A DNA stretch of 64,000 bases from Halobacteriovorax sp. GB3. Lineage in GTDB: Bacteria > Bdellovibrionota > Bacteriovoracia > Bacteriovoracales > Bacteriovoracaceae. Below, piece after piece: positions 16,734 to 23,929 of the stretch. Numbering within the stretch: position 1 is the first letter of the stretch; each line of letters starts with the position of its first letter. Made by a program: the position numbers and the translations under genes. The stretch covers positions 248,001-312,000 of the forward strand of contig NZ_JAQSLN010000004.1 in assembly GCF_028649655.1 (NCBI RefSeq), read 5' to 3'. A model generated the notes under the pieces. It was given only the letters and a program-made list of their open reading frames with translations, ran no database searches and was not told the DNA's origin.

Positions 16734-17255
16734 CTACTTCACCTTCACCCAATGACGTCCATCAACTTGAATTTCTTTCCCTTCAACACCAAACGAATCT
16801 TTTGGTTCAGGCTTTTTATAAATTGCGATTAAACGCTCAGGGTAATTTCTCTTTTCTTCAAGAGTCATTTCAGTGAGATTTCCATTTTCATCATTTGTAA
16901 GAGGTGTTCCTGGATCATAGTCTTTATCGACATAAGCGAGCACCCAGCCAGCAACAGCAATCGGAACTTCACTTGCAGCATTTCCTGAGCCTACAGCAAA
17001 TCCAAAAGTATCAGAAGCAATTCCCATTAAACTCATCTGACATCTCTCAGTCGCAAGTCTTGCGCCTTCAATTGTGTCGATATAGCACTTACCATAAACT
17101 AATTTGTCATTTAATAACTGAAAGTCTGCAATATCATTCCAAACAGCATTCCAAACCCTAAAGGCCTTGAACTCATTTTCAAAATAAACATCAGATCCGG
17201 TATTTACAGTATGGGCACCATTAGCTGCGATTGAACAACGTCTAAAGTTTGCCAT
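16734..17255 (-). CDS. Phage-tail-fibre-like protein, first gene of the radical SAM operon
   Basis: The protein has 173 residues from the ATG at 17255, which has a GGAG site six bases upstream; a TTG 12 bases earlier lies within that site. The second half (IASDTFGFAVGSG, then PIAVAGWVLAYVDK and GTPLTNDENGNLTEM, then DGRHWVKVK at the end) resembles, by eye, the C-terminal peptidase_G2-like beta domains at the end of some phage tail proteins. It has two or three cysteines and no signal peptide. As first gene it is likely the most strongly translated. It may be a surface appendage subunit modified by the enzymes encoded behind it (inference). Confidence 0.75.
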   Translation of the reverse strand: MANFRRCSIAANGAHTVNTGSDVYFENEFKAFRVWNAVWNDIADFQLLNDKLVYGKCYIDTIEGARLATERCQMSLMGIASDTFGFAVGSGNAASEVPIAVAGWVLAYVDKDYDPGTPLTNDENGNLTEMTLEEKRNYPERLIAIYKKPEPKDSFGVEGKEIQVDGRHWVKVK

Positions 17256-17298
17256 AAATTTCTCCAATTATTCAGTTAAACTCAACTTTAAATTAGTA

Positions 17299-17304
17299 TA
17301 TAAT
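17299..17304 (+). promoter_or_regulatory. Candidate -10 element for the plus-strand gene at 17312
   Basis: A perfect TATAAT hexamer ends 8 bases before the ATG at 17312. Transcription would then start within about two bases of the ATG, giving a leaderless or nearly leaderless mRNA. No convincing -35 box is seen. The operon on the other strand must also start transcription in this short 56-base AT-rich gap. Confidence 0.35.
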
Positions 17305-17311
17305 AAAACTT

Positions 17312-17686
17312 ATGAAACGAAGAAACTTTATTGTTGCCTCTTTTTTTGCTGCCTTTAGCGCCAAGGCCTTTGCTCATAAGTTTAACCGAGTAAAAAAGAC
17401 GGATACTAATCAATTTGAACTTCTTAAGTGCAATGATACTTGTATCAATCTTAAAAGTGGTACGACATACGTTCTACCTAAGGAACCTAAGTCCCTAGAA
17501 TCGATTATTCACTTTAAAGTCATGAAAACAAAGTGGTCAAAAAGCCCTGTTCTTAATCCTCAAGAAAAAACAATCAATGACATTAATGGTCTCTTTGAAG
17601 TTGAAAAACATGTCGATTTAAGTACATCTCGCTATTTTTCACTTCAATACTTAGGAGAGGATCTTGGCTGGGTCGTACTTGGCTAA
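17312..17686 (+). CDS. Small exported protein with Tat-like signal
   Basis: The protein has 124 residues. The N-terminus, KRRNFIVASFFAAFSAKAFA, has a twin arginine followed by a hydrophobic stretch and an AxA-type cleavage site, which fits a Tat signal peptide. The mature part of about 100 residues has two cysteines (CNDTC) and no family I recognise. It is divergent from the radical SAM operon, sharing a 56-base intergenic region. A link to that operon is possible but not shown. Confidence 0.6.
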   Translation: MKRRNFIVASFFAAFSAKAFAHKFNRVKKTDTNQFELLKCNDTCINLKSGTTYVLPKEPKSLESIIHFKVMKTKWSKSPVLNPQEKTINDINGLFEVEKHVDLSTSRYFSLQYLGEDLGWVVLG

Positions 17687-17745
17687 TATTAAAGAATTGC
17701 CAATTTTTCTTTGCAATTACATTCTCATTCAATAATAAGTACTAG

Positions 17746-17847
17746 ATGAAAAAATTTAACAAAAAGAGAATCATTCTCAAATCGATCGCCCTTATCCTCT
17801 CTCTGTTTATTTGGTACTCGCTATATCAGGGTATGACGAAACAATAG
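17746..17847 (+). CDS. Possible 33-residue membrane miniprotein
   Basis: An ATG-started frame encodes 33 residues: a basic start (MKKFNKKRIILK), one hydrophobic stretch of about 18 residues and a short polar tail. The pattern fits a single-pass membrane miniprotein. There is no clear ribosome site, and the 3' third overlaps the convergent HIT gene. It was not checked for conservation, so it may be chance. Confidence 0.35.
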   Translation: MKKFNKKRIILKSIALILSLFIWYSLYQGMTKQ

Positions 17848-18268
17848 TAGAGCGAATCTCACTTGCGAGCTTGCGGGCTTGATCATTATCTATTTTATGA
17901 TTATCGAAGTCTTTCGCATTAAACCAAGGGTTCTTGTTTTCAACTGTATTAAGCTCTTCTTCATAGCGAGGAAATATATGATAGTGAACATGTTCAACTT
18001 CGTTTCCAATACAAGAGTAATTAATACGAAAAGCATTGAAGTGATCTTTCACTATTTTTCCAGCGAGCATAACTTCAGATAAAAACTCTTCTTGCATGTC
18101 CCTAGGAAGATCCGTTAAATCACCGTAGTGATCTTTTAAGAGAAGCTGACAATAACCTTTGAAGTATTGATGGGCCCCAACAACGAAAAATGAATGTTTA
18201 AATTCGTGGATAATAAATGAGTCTTCAGTCTTTTGACTTTCTTCAATTCTACGACAAATTAAACACAT
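17807..18268 (-). CDS. HIT (histidine triad) family nucleotide-binding hydrolase
   Basis: The protein has 153 residues from the ATG at 18268, preceded by GGAG; a GTG 12 bases upstream lies in that site. The triad HVHYH gives H93, H95 and H97, followed by FPR. The N-terminal MCLIC is the CxxC seen in zinc-containing HIT proteins. The family hydrolyses phosphoramidates or dinucleoside polyphosphates. It is cytoplasmic. It runs toward the small secreted gene and overlaps the miniprotein frame. Confidence 0.85.
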   Translation of the reverse strand: MCLICRRIEESQKTEDSFIIHEFKHSFFVVGAHQYFKGYCQLLLKDHYGDLTDLPRDMQEEFLSEVMLAGKIVKDHFNAFRINYSCIGNEVEHVHYHIFPRYEEELNTVENKNPWFNAKDFDNHKIDNDQARKLASEIRSTIVSSYPDIASTK

Positions 18269-18369
18269 AGCACGCTCCACGTTTCAAATTAACTGAATAA
18301 TTTACAATACTTATTCCTATTTTCCCAATGACTGATAGTGTTTGCCAACACTTTATTCAAAGGATTTTT

Positions 18370-18786
18370 ATGAAACTTTTAACGATAGTATTTCTTACTA
18401 CTCTTTCATTCTTTTCTTTTGCTAACGAACGCGTCTCTTTGACAAAATTCAAGATTAGTACTGACGGAGACTTCATTGGTAGAGGTGAAGTATCAATTGC
18501 CTTAGAAGAAGCTTATGGAAGCGGTGAAGTTATCAACCTCACGCCTATTCTAAAAGTAAATCGATTGGAAGAATATTCTTTCGATAATCCGCTTAAAATT
18601 AACCCATACAGACTCAAAACAAGACAGTGGCGTCTCGTTGTAACTGAATGTGAATACGAGCCTTCTCACCAATGGCCTATTTGGTGTGAGACTATTTTCG
18701 ATGCTCCATTCAAATATATGGGACCAATGGAATATGTCATCGACGATACAAGAAGAGGCGAATTCATCCACTTCACTTTAAAGTAA
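18370..18786 (+). CDS. Small secreted protein of unknown function
   Basis: The protein has 138 residues from the ATG at 18370, with AAGGA upstream; an earlier ATG at 18328 would put a polar extension before the signal peptide. The signal peptide MKLLTIVFLTTLSFFSFA ends in an AxA-like site. The mature part has two cysteines (CEYEP and WCETIF), which could form a disulfide. No family is recognised. Its stop codon is directly followed by the stop of the convergent GNAT-nitrilase gene. Confidence 0.65.
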   Translation: MKLLTIVFLTTLSFFSFANERVSLTKFKISTDGDFIGRGEVSIALEEAYGSGEVINLTPILKVNRLEEYSFDNPLKINPYRLKTRQWRLVVTECEYEPSHQWPIWCETIFDAPFKYMGPMEYVIDDTRRGEFIHFTLK

Positions 18787-20322
18787 TTATTTTCTATGGT
18801 GCCAAACCACGGAATAAAGATCATGTCTTCTATCTTTTAAATTCCTAACGGCACCATTTTGCCTCGACTCTTGCAGAGTATCCAATCGCAAGTCAGCAAT
18901 CGCCACCATCTCCACATTCGGCGTCGTATCTGCAGCAACACCATCCTTAGCAAATGGAAAATCACATGGTGTTAGAATACAGCTTTGTGAGTATTGAATA
19001 TCAACATTGTGAACACGTGGTAAATTTCCAACATTTCCGGCCATGGCCACATAAATTTGATTCTCTATCGCTCTAGCTTGACAACAATATTTCACTCGAC
19101 AGTAGGCCTGTCTATTATCTGTTAAGTAAGGAACAAAGAGCATATTGATTCCTTGATTTACAAGATGTCTTGTAAGCTCTGGAAACTCGCTATCATAACA
19201 AACAAGAACACCAATCGGTCCACAGTCCGTATCGATAACTTTAACTTCATCTCCACCTTCAATATTCCACCAATACTTCTCATCAGGTGTCGGATGAATT
19301 TTTGCTTGTTCGTGAATTTGTCCATCACGCAAACAGATATAACTAATATTTTGAACCTTCTCTCCAACTTTTGTTGGGTGAGATCCAGCGATAATATTAA
19401 CGTTGTATTTAACAGCTAAACGTTGAAATAATTCTTTTACTTTTTCTGTATAGCTTGTCATATGCTCAATCGCCTCACTTGGAGAGATTTCCTCATTTTT
19501 AATTGAGAGAAGCTGCATCGTAAAAAGTTCAGGAAATAAAACGAAATCTGCTCGATAGTCACCCGTCACATCAACATAGTACTCAACTATATTTTCGAAC
19601 TCTTCAAAGCTCTTAATTCCTCTTTGTTGATATTGAACGCAAACAACTCTTACAGAATCTTGTTGGATTGGCTTCTTTCCAGGATTTTCACGAGATGAAT
19701 ATTCTGGATTATTCCAAATGAGATGAACACCGTACCCTAGGGAATCTCTATCCGATGGGAGGTAGCGATCTAAAATACCAATCACTTCAAAACCATTTCG
19801 AAGCTGGAAGCCCAAGGTCGTGTCTCGAATTTTTCTATCTTTTACTTTTTCAATATAGTCGTAAACATCTTTAACTTGTTTTCTCTTTTTTCTAAGATTT
19901 GGAACTCTTCCAGCAAAAACAATTCCTTTTAATCGTAAAAACTTAACGAGATTTTTTCTTGCATTATAAAGTCTCTGACCAATACGATGCCCGCGAACTT
20001 CTGGATCAACACACGTTTCATAGCCATAGAGATAATCCCCTTCATCATCGTGAGTAGAACCGTAACCACTACCAGTGATTCCCATCCACGTATGAGGAGC
20101 AAGAGCAACTTTCTCAGAAAGAATGATACTTGCTGAGTAACCAACAATTTCATCATTTAAAACGGCAACAAAACATCCCTCTTCGAAATTTGTTATTTGT
20201 CCTCGAATTATATTTTTTGAATAGTCTTCTAGATCTTGATAGGCCTTCTCAATTAAGAGATAAATTCCTTTAATATCATTTAATGTCGCATTACGAACTT
20301 CAAGCTTAACCTTAGCAGTCAT
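18787..20322 (-). CDS. Bifunctional GNAT acetyltransferase and carbon-nitrogen hydrolase
   Basis: The protein has 511 residues. Residues 6-195 form a GNAT domain, with the acetyl-CoA loop RGHRIGQRLY near 110. Residues 225-500 form a nitrilase domain with the triad E265 (FPELF), K341 (KIHPTPDE) and C375 (VLVCYDS). Such fusions are known in several bacteria. The nitrilase half should hydrolyse an amide and the GNAT half acetylate an amine, but the natural substrates are not known. An AAGGA site precedes the ATG. It has its own spacing from neighbours, so it is probably monocistronic. Confidence 0.88.
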   Translation of the reverse strand: MTAKVKLEVRNATLNDIKGIYLLIEKAYQDLEDYSKNIIRGQITNFEEGCFVAVLNDEIVGYSASIILSEKVALAPHTWMGITGSGYGSTHDDEGDYLYGYETCVDPEVRGHRIGQRLYNARKNLVKFLRLKGIVFAGRVPNLRKKRKQVKDVYDYIEKVKDRKIRDTTLGFQLRNGFEVIGILDRYLPSDRDSLGYGVHLIWNNPEYSSRENPGKKPIQQDSVRVVCVQYQQRGIKSFEEFENIVEYYVDVTGDYRADFVLFPELFTMQLLSIKNEEISPSEAIEHMTSYTEKVKELFQRLAVKYNVNIIAGSHPTKVGEKVQNISYICLRDGQIHEQAKIHPTPDEKYWWNIEGGDEVKVIDTDCGPIGVLVCYDSEFPELTRHLVNQGINMLFVPYLTDNRQAYCRVKYCCQARAIENQIYVAMAGNVGNLPRVHNVDIQYSQSCILTPCDFPFAKDGVAADTTPNVEMVAIADLRLDTLQESRQNGAVRNLKDRRHDLYSVVWHHRK

Positions 20323-20403
20323 GTATTTCCTTCCTAGAAAATAGATATCAATGACTAAATTATAGCGAAAATTGAAAAAAATTCTACGTCATTTCATTAA
20401 ATG

Positions 20404-21210
20404 TTAGGGAATTACGTTAGCTCCGACTGATTGATGAATAGATTCATAGCTAGCAATAATTTTTTTAAGCTCTCCATTTTCTTTCATTTCCTTAATTCCT
20501 TTTGAAAGAATTTGAGCATATTTCTTAGAAGAATCTAATGTTGGAGAAAAAGCGATATGAACACCAGAAGATCCAATACTACCCGCTTTTTTAAATTCAT
20601 CCATATCAATTCCCATTTGGGCCAGATAGTAATTCCAAACATTCATATCTTCGAGCGCCACATCAATTCGCTTCTTTCTTAACAGTGTAATGAGACCTTT
20701 AACAGGCATATCTCCATGGAGAACATGAAGATTCGACTTCTCCTTAGAGACTGTCGTAATGTACTTATCGATTTCTTCTGAATAAGAATAATCTTTAATC
20801 ACTCCAAACTTTTTAGCACTTGCTCTCATATCTTCAACTGATAAGTTTTTAAGCTTTGAATTTTTTAAAGTAATAAAAGCATCATTTGAAACAACTGCAG
20901 CAGCATCAGGAAAAACAAACGAAGGTGCATCTGATCTATAAGCTCCAACGATACCGTTAACCTTTCCCTCTTTTGCTAGGATGATAGAACGGGCCCAGCT
21001 TTCAACACGGTAGCGCACAATATAACCTTCTTTTTCAAAAACCTTTTTAGCAACCTCAATGAGAATTCCCTCTAATTTTGAACCAGGCTTACAGTTGTAG
21101 GGACACCACATATCAGCAACGAGAACGATCTCTTTACTGGCAACCTTTGCAGGGCCAGAACTTGTGAGGGAGATGAAAAGTGTCATAAATATAAATAAGC
21201 GAATGAACAT
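20404..21210 (-). CDS. Periplasmic solute-binding protein (SBP_bac_3-like)
   Basis: The protein has 268 residues with an N-terminal signal peptide (MFIRLFIFMTLFISLTSS). The segment YRVESWARSI and the GIVGAYRSDA stretch resemble the ligand-binding lobes of family 3 binding proteins for amino acids or small polar solutes. No transporter permease or ATPase gene is next to it, as in many predator genomes where such proteins stand alone. The ligand cannot be inferred. Confidence 0.75.
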   Translation of the reverse strand: MFIRLFIFMTLFISLTSSGPAKVASKEIVLVADMWCPYNCKPGSKLEGILIEVAKKVFEKEGYIVRYRVESWARSIILAKEGKVNGIVGAYRSDAPSFVFPDAAAVVSNDAFITLKNSKLKNLSVEDMRASAKKFGVIKDYSYSEEIDKYITTVSKEKSNLHVLHGDMPVKGLITLLRKKRIDVALEDMNVWNYYLAQMGIDMDEFKKAGSIGSSGVHIAFSPTLDSSKKYAQILSKGIKEMKENGELKKIIASYESIHQSVGANVIP

Positions 21211-21390
21211 AAAATCTATTCTACCTAAATTAGGATTATTTTAAACGTTAAGAATAGATAAAATTAATTAAAGAATTTTTATAACTCTAACCTATTTAAA
21301 TTTCGTAAAAATCTAGCTTATTCAACACCTATCATTGGAATTAGAATTCTTCATTCAACTAAATTTATGCAAAAAATTGATGGCTTAAGC

Positions 21391-21418
21391 AAAAAAAAAC
21401 CCCTCTTAAAAAGAGGGG
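21391..21418 (-). terminator. Intrinsic terminator of the 61-residue gene
   Basis: An 8-bp stem (CCCCTCTT and its complement) with a 3-base loop at 21400-21418 is followed, reading the minus strand, by nine T residues. It lies 30 bases past the end of the small gene at 21448-21633. Confidence 0.9.
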
Positions 21419-21447
21419 CCTCTATTTAACTTATTTTTTTAAATCTA

Positions 21448-21633
21448 TTAGCTTCCACAACCAATACATTCAACAAAGCTATCTGTTGGTCTAACACCTT
21501 CGAGCTTCATTTTAATGTTGTGAATCTTATCTCTTGTATCCATATCTTCGAAAAGATTCCCAGTTAATTGTGTTTCAAGAAGTTTAATCTCTTGAAGAAG
21601 TTCTTCCTTTAACTCTTGTGATAAATCACTCAT
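21448..21633 (-). CDS. Small protein with C-terminal CxxC tail
   Basis: The protein has 61 residues: an acidic, helical first part (SQELKEELLQEIKLLETQL) and a C-terminal end VECIGCGS. It has its own strong intrinsic terminator and about 230-base gaps on both sides, so it is a free-standing transcript. There is no signal peptide. The acidic helix followed by a short Cys-containing tail has the general shape of leader and core in peptide precursors, but no maturase is adjacent. It could equally be a small metal-binding protein. Confidence 0.7.
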   Translation of the reverse strand: MSDLSQELKEELLQEIKLLETQLTGNLFEDMDTRDKIHNIKMKLEGVRPTDSFVECIGCGS

Positions 21634-21862
21634 TTCTCATGTCTCCGTGTGTAGTGTGTCTGTGTGTTTTTATGTCAGGATCTAATTATATTACAAATTG
21701 AAATCAGTTTCAAAGCCAAAGAATTTGTTAGTTTTTTTGGCTTGACCTCCATAAATATTAAGATTCTGTTAATCCTCATTCTCGCCCTTGTAAAAGTGAA
21801 GCTCCGACCTGTATATAAAGCCCAACTTGAATATCTTCACTAACTTATAAAAGGAAATCACA

Positions 21863-22219
21863 ATGAAATCACTTCTACTAGCAGCTCTTCTTATGTCTTC
21901 ATCAGCATTCGCTGGAACACTAACAATTGGACACAAAGCACAAGACGTTTCTCCAGTAATTAAAAATTACGTTGAAGCTGTTCTTAACAACAAATGTGCA
22001 GGTGCTTTTGAAGAGGATGCGACTGTAACACTTGAAGAAGTATCTTACATCATTCTTGATCAAGGTATGGAAAAAGAATATACAGCAAAAGTAAAAGTAG
22101 TTTCTGACTATGGTCACATTGTTGACAGCATTAAAATCGAATTTGATGAAGATGTTTATCACGGTCAAGGTTTCTACCTTTACAACATCTCTGCTTCAGC
22201 ACCTTATCTTTGCGAATAA
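21863..22219 (+). CDS. Small secreted protein of unknown function
   Basis: The protein has 118 residues with a clean signal peptide (MKSLLLAALLMSSSAFA) and an AAAGGAA site before the ATG. The mature part has two cysteines, C49 (NNKCAG) and the penultimate one (LCE), that could form a disulfide, and is acidic. It ends just before a strong terminator, so it is a single-gene transcript. No family is recognised. Confidence 0.7.
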   Translation: MKSLLLAALLMSSSAFAGTLTIGHKAQDVSPVIKNYVEAVLNNKCAGAFEEDATVTLEEVSYIILDQGMEKEYTAKVKVVSDYGHIVDSIKIEFDEDVYHGQGFYLYNISASAPYLCE

Positions 22220-22229
22220 GAAATATTTA

Positions 22230-22262
22230 GTTCGAGGAGTTCTCTCCTCGAACTTTTCTTTT
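22230..22262 (+). terminator. Intrinsic terminator
   Basis: A 10-bp stem (GTTCGAGGAG and its complement) with a 4-base loop is followed by TTTTCTTTT. It ends transcription of the small secreted gene at 21863-22219. Confidence 0.9.
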
Positions 22263-22289
22263 ACTAATGCCATTGTTATAGTGGCGCCC

Positions 22290-22619
22290 ATGAATATCGA
22301 ATCCTACCACGCACATTTTTACTACACAGAAGAAACTCATGCCAAAGCGCTTTCTATTTTAAAAAAGGCCGAGCTAGAACTTGAGGGAATAGAACAAGGT
22401 AAGGCCCATCAAAAGCCTGTTGGCCCTCATCCTGTCTGGAGTTGCCAATTGCTCGTTCCCGTTGCTCGATTCGAAGAAGCCCTTAAATGGCTTATGAATA
22501 ATAGAGAGGAACTAGATATTTTTATTCACCCTGTTACTGGCAACGATTTAAAAGACCATACTGATTATGCCATGTGGTTAGGGAAAAGTTATGAACTCAA
22601 ATTAGAGCGCTTTAAATAA
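22290..22619 (+). CDS. DOPA 4,5-dioxygenase family protein
   Basis: The protein has 109 residues from the ATG at 22290; longer in-frame starts run through the terminator and the previous gene. The pattern HAHFYY, PVGPHPVWSC, the NR-L stretch and IHPVTGNDLKDHTDYAMWLG is that of the DOPA dioxygenase-like family. It is usually about 110 residues and uses conserved histidines. Bacterial members have uncertain substrates. No ribosome site is obvious before this ATG. Confidence 0.85.
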   Translation: MNIESYHAHFYYTEETHAKALSILKKAELELEGIEQGKAHQKPVGPHPVWSCQLLVPVARFEEALKWLMNNREELDIFIHPVTGNDLKDHTDYAMWLGKSYELKLERFK

Positions 22620-22712
22620 AGTTATCTAACATCTCCTATCATAAAGATTAGTATCCCTAGTCATTTCTATTCACACTCCTTAGAATTAAATAAAAATCAT
22701 CAAGGAAGAAGA

Positions 22713-23129
22713 ATGAAAGTAACTCTACTACTATTACTGACGCTATTATCTGCTCCAGCTTTATCGAGAATCCAAAAAGGGCTTTATATGGGAGTGGATC
22801 CTCATAGTTATATGGACTGTGAAATGGAGGTAACAAAAGTCGAACACGATCAATTAAGACCAAGCCGTTTTAATAGGACCGTACTTGCAAAGTTAAATGG
22901 TATTCCATTTAGACTTCGCTATAGAGAAAGTTATGATTTTCAATCAGGGGCCCATAGCCTTGATCCAAGATCAATGGAAGATGCTGTTCAAATTGGTTAT
23001 CGCATTTTTGCGGGGAAGCTTTTCATGAACCCACAAACAAACAACACAACAGTGAAGTCTTTTGTCGCAACAAACCGCCTAGGACAAGTTCGCTATTGCA
23101 ACAACCTTAAATATGTTGGTGAACTTTAG
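22713..23129 (+). CDS. Small secreted protein of unknown function
   Basis: The protein has 138 residues with signal peptide MKVTLLLLLTLLSAPALS and an AAGGAAG site. The mature part is basic, with C32 in MDCEM and a second near the end (RYCNN). No family is recognised. It sits between the DOPA dioxygenase-like gene and a beta-barrel protein, in a run of small exported proteins. Confidence 0.65.
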   Translation: MKVTLLLLLTLLSAPALSRIQKGLYMGVDPHSYMDCEMEVTKVEHDQLRPSRFNRTVLAKLNGIPFRLRYRESYDFQSGAHSLDPRSMEDAVQIGYRIFAGKLFMNPQTNNTTVKSFVATNRLGQVRYCNNLKYVGEL

Positions 23130-23161
23130 AATCTAGATCATTCTTTTATTCCAAAGAGAAC

Positions 23162-23175
23162 ATGATTCGAATCAT
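23162..23175. promoter_or_regulatory. Perfect 14-bp palindrome upstream of the beta-barrel gene
   Basis: ATGATTCGAATCAT reads the same on both strands and lies about 85 bases before the start of the beta-barrel gene at 23260, in the promoter region. It has the size of a dimeric repressor operator. No regulator can be named. Confidence 0.3.
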
Positions 23176-23259
23176 TTCAAAACCTTACGCCTAAAATATT
23201 CAGAATAAGTAAAAACTCTTTTAATAGTTAACGAAGCTAAAGCTATTAAAGGAGTTTTT

Positions 23260-23874
23260 ATGAAGAAATTAAGTACGCTCGCGCTCGCTCTACTAATGAG
23301 TTCTCAAGCATTCGCCTCAGGACAAGTTTTCTATCGTTATGGTATTTCAAAATTATCAGAAGATCGCGGTGGTCAGATTTTTACTGATACAGGTGCCGCA
23401 GCAGGAAAGAACGATGATGATCAAGGAACATCACTTTCGGCCGGTCTAGATCTTAAACTAATGGATTGCCCACTTTCAAATAACTCACTACTTGGTGAAG
23501 TCTATGTAGATTACAATAAGTTTTCAGATAAGAGAGTTGCAAATGCAATTGGACAAGTTGCTGGTGTTGAACCAAAGGTAAATGAAGTAACAGTTTCTCA
23601 ATTAGCAGTTGTTATTGCTCCAAAATATCGCTTTGAACTTGGAAAATTTAGACCATGGATTATCCCAGCAGGTCTTGCCTTTCTAGTTAACTCGCCACCA
23701 TCAAATACAACTAACTACCTTGATGTCGGATATCATGCAGGTGTTGGTGCTGAATATATGGTACTTAAAGAGCTTTCTCTCGGTGCCGATGTTCGCTACA
23801 CTGCAGGAGCAGGAGACCCACAACTAAAAGTTAAGTACACAAGTTATGGTGCTTACCTTGGTATCAATTTCTAA
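23260..23874 (+). CDS. Outer-membrane beta-barrel protein
   Basis: The protein has 204 residues with signal peptide MKKLSTLALALLMSSQAFA and an AAAGGAG site. The mature part has alternating hydrophobic strands (YRFELGKFRPWIIPAG, VGAEYMVLKELSLGADVRY) and a terminal aromatic residue (INF), the mark of BAM-folded barrels. A small eight-stranded OmpW/OmpA-like barrel is likely. It is followed by a perfect hairpin and a 14-bp palindrome lies upstream. Confidence 0.75.
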   Translation: MKKLSTLALALLMSSQAFASGQVFYRYGISKLSEDRGGQIFTDTGAAAGKNDDDQGTSLSAGLDLKLMDCPLSNNSLLGEVYVDYNKFSDKRVANAIGQVAGVEPKVNEVTVSQLAVVIAPKYRFELGKFRPWIIPAGLAFLVNSPPSNTTNYLDVGYHAGVGAEYMVLKELSLGADVRYTAGAGDPQLKVKYTSYGAYLGINF

Positions 23875-23894
23875 TCTTTTCCTTGGATTAATCT

Positions 23895-23915
23895 AGGCCT
23901 CGAACTTCGAGGCCT
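23895..23915 (+). terminator. Hairpin between convergent genes, likely terminator
   Basis: A perfect 10-bp stem (AGGCCTCGAA and its complement) around a single base is followed on the plus strand by CTACTTTTGTT. The T-tract is weak, so termination efficiency is uncertain. It separates the barrel gene from the convergent L,D-transpeptidase gene. Confidence 0.6.
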
Positions 23916-23929
23916 CTACTTTTGTTGAA

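Noticed and set aside
13805-17255. Prophage or tailocin remnant
   Set aside because: Only one or two proteins look tail-like, and no terminase, capsid, portal, sheath, integrase or att site was seen. The genes around them are radical SAM enzymes.
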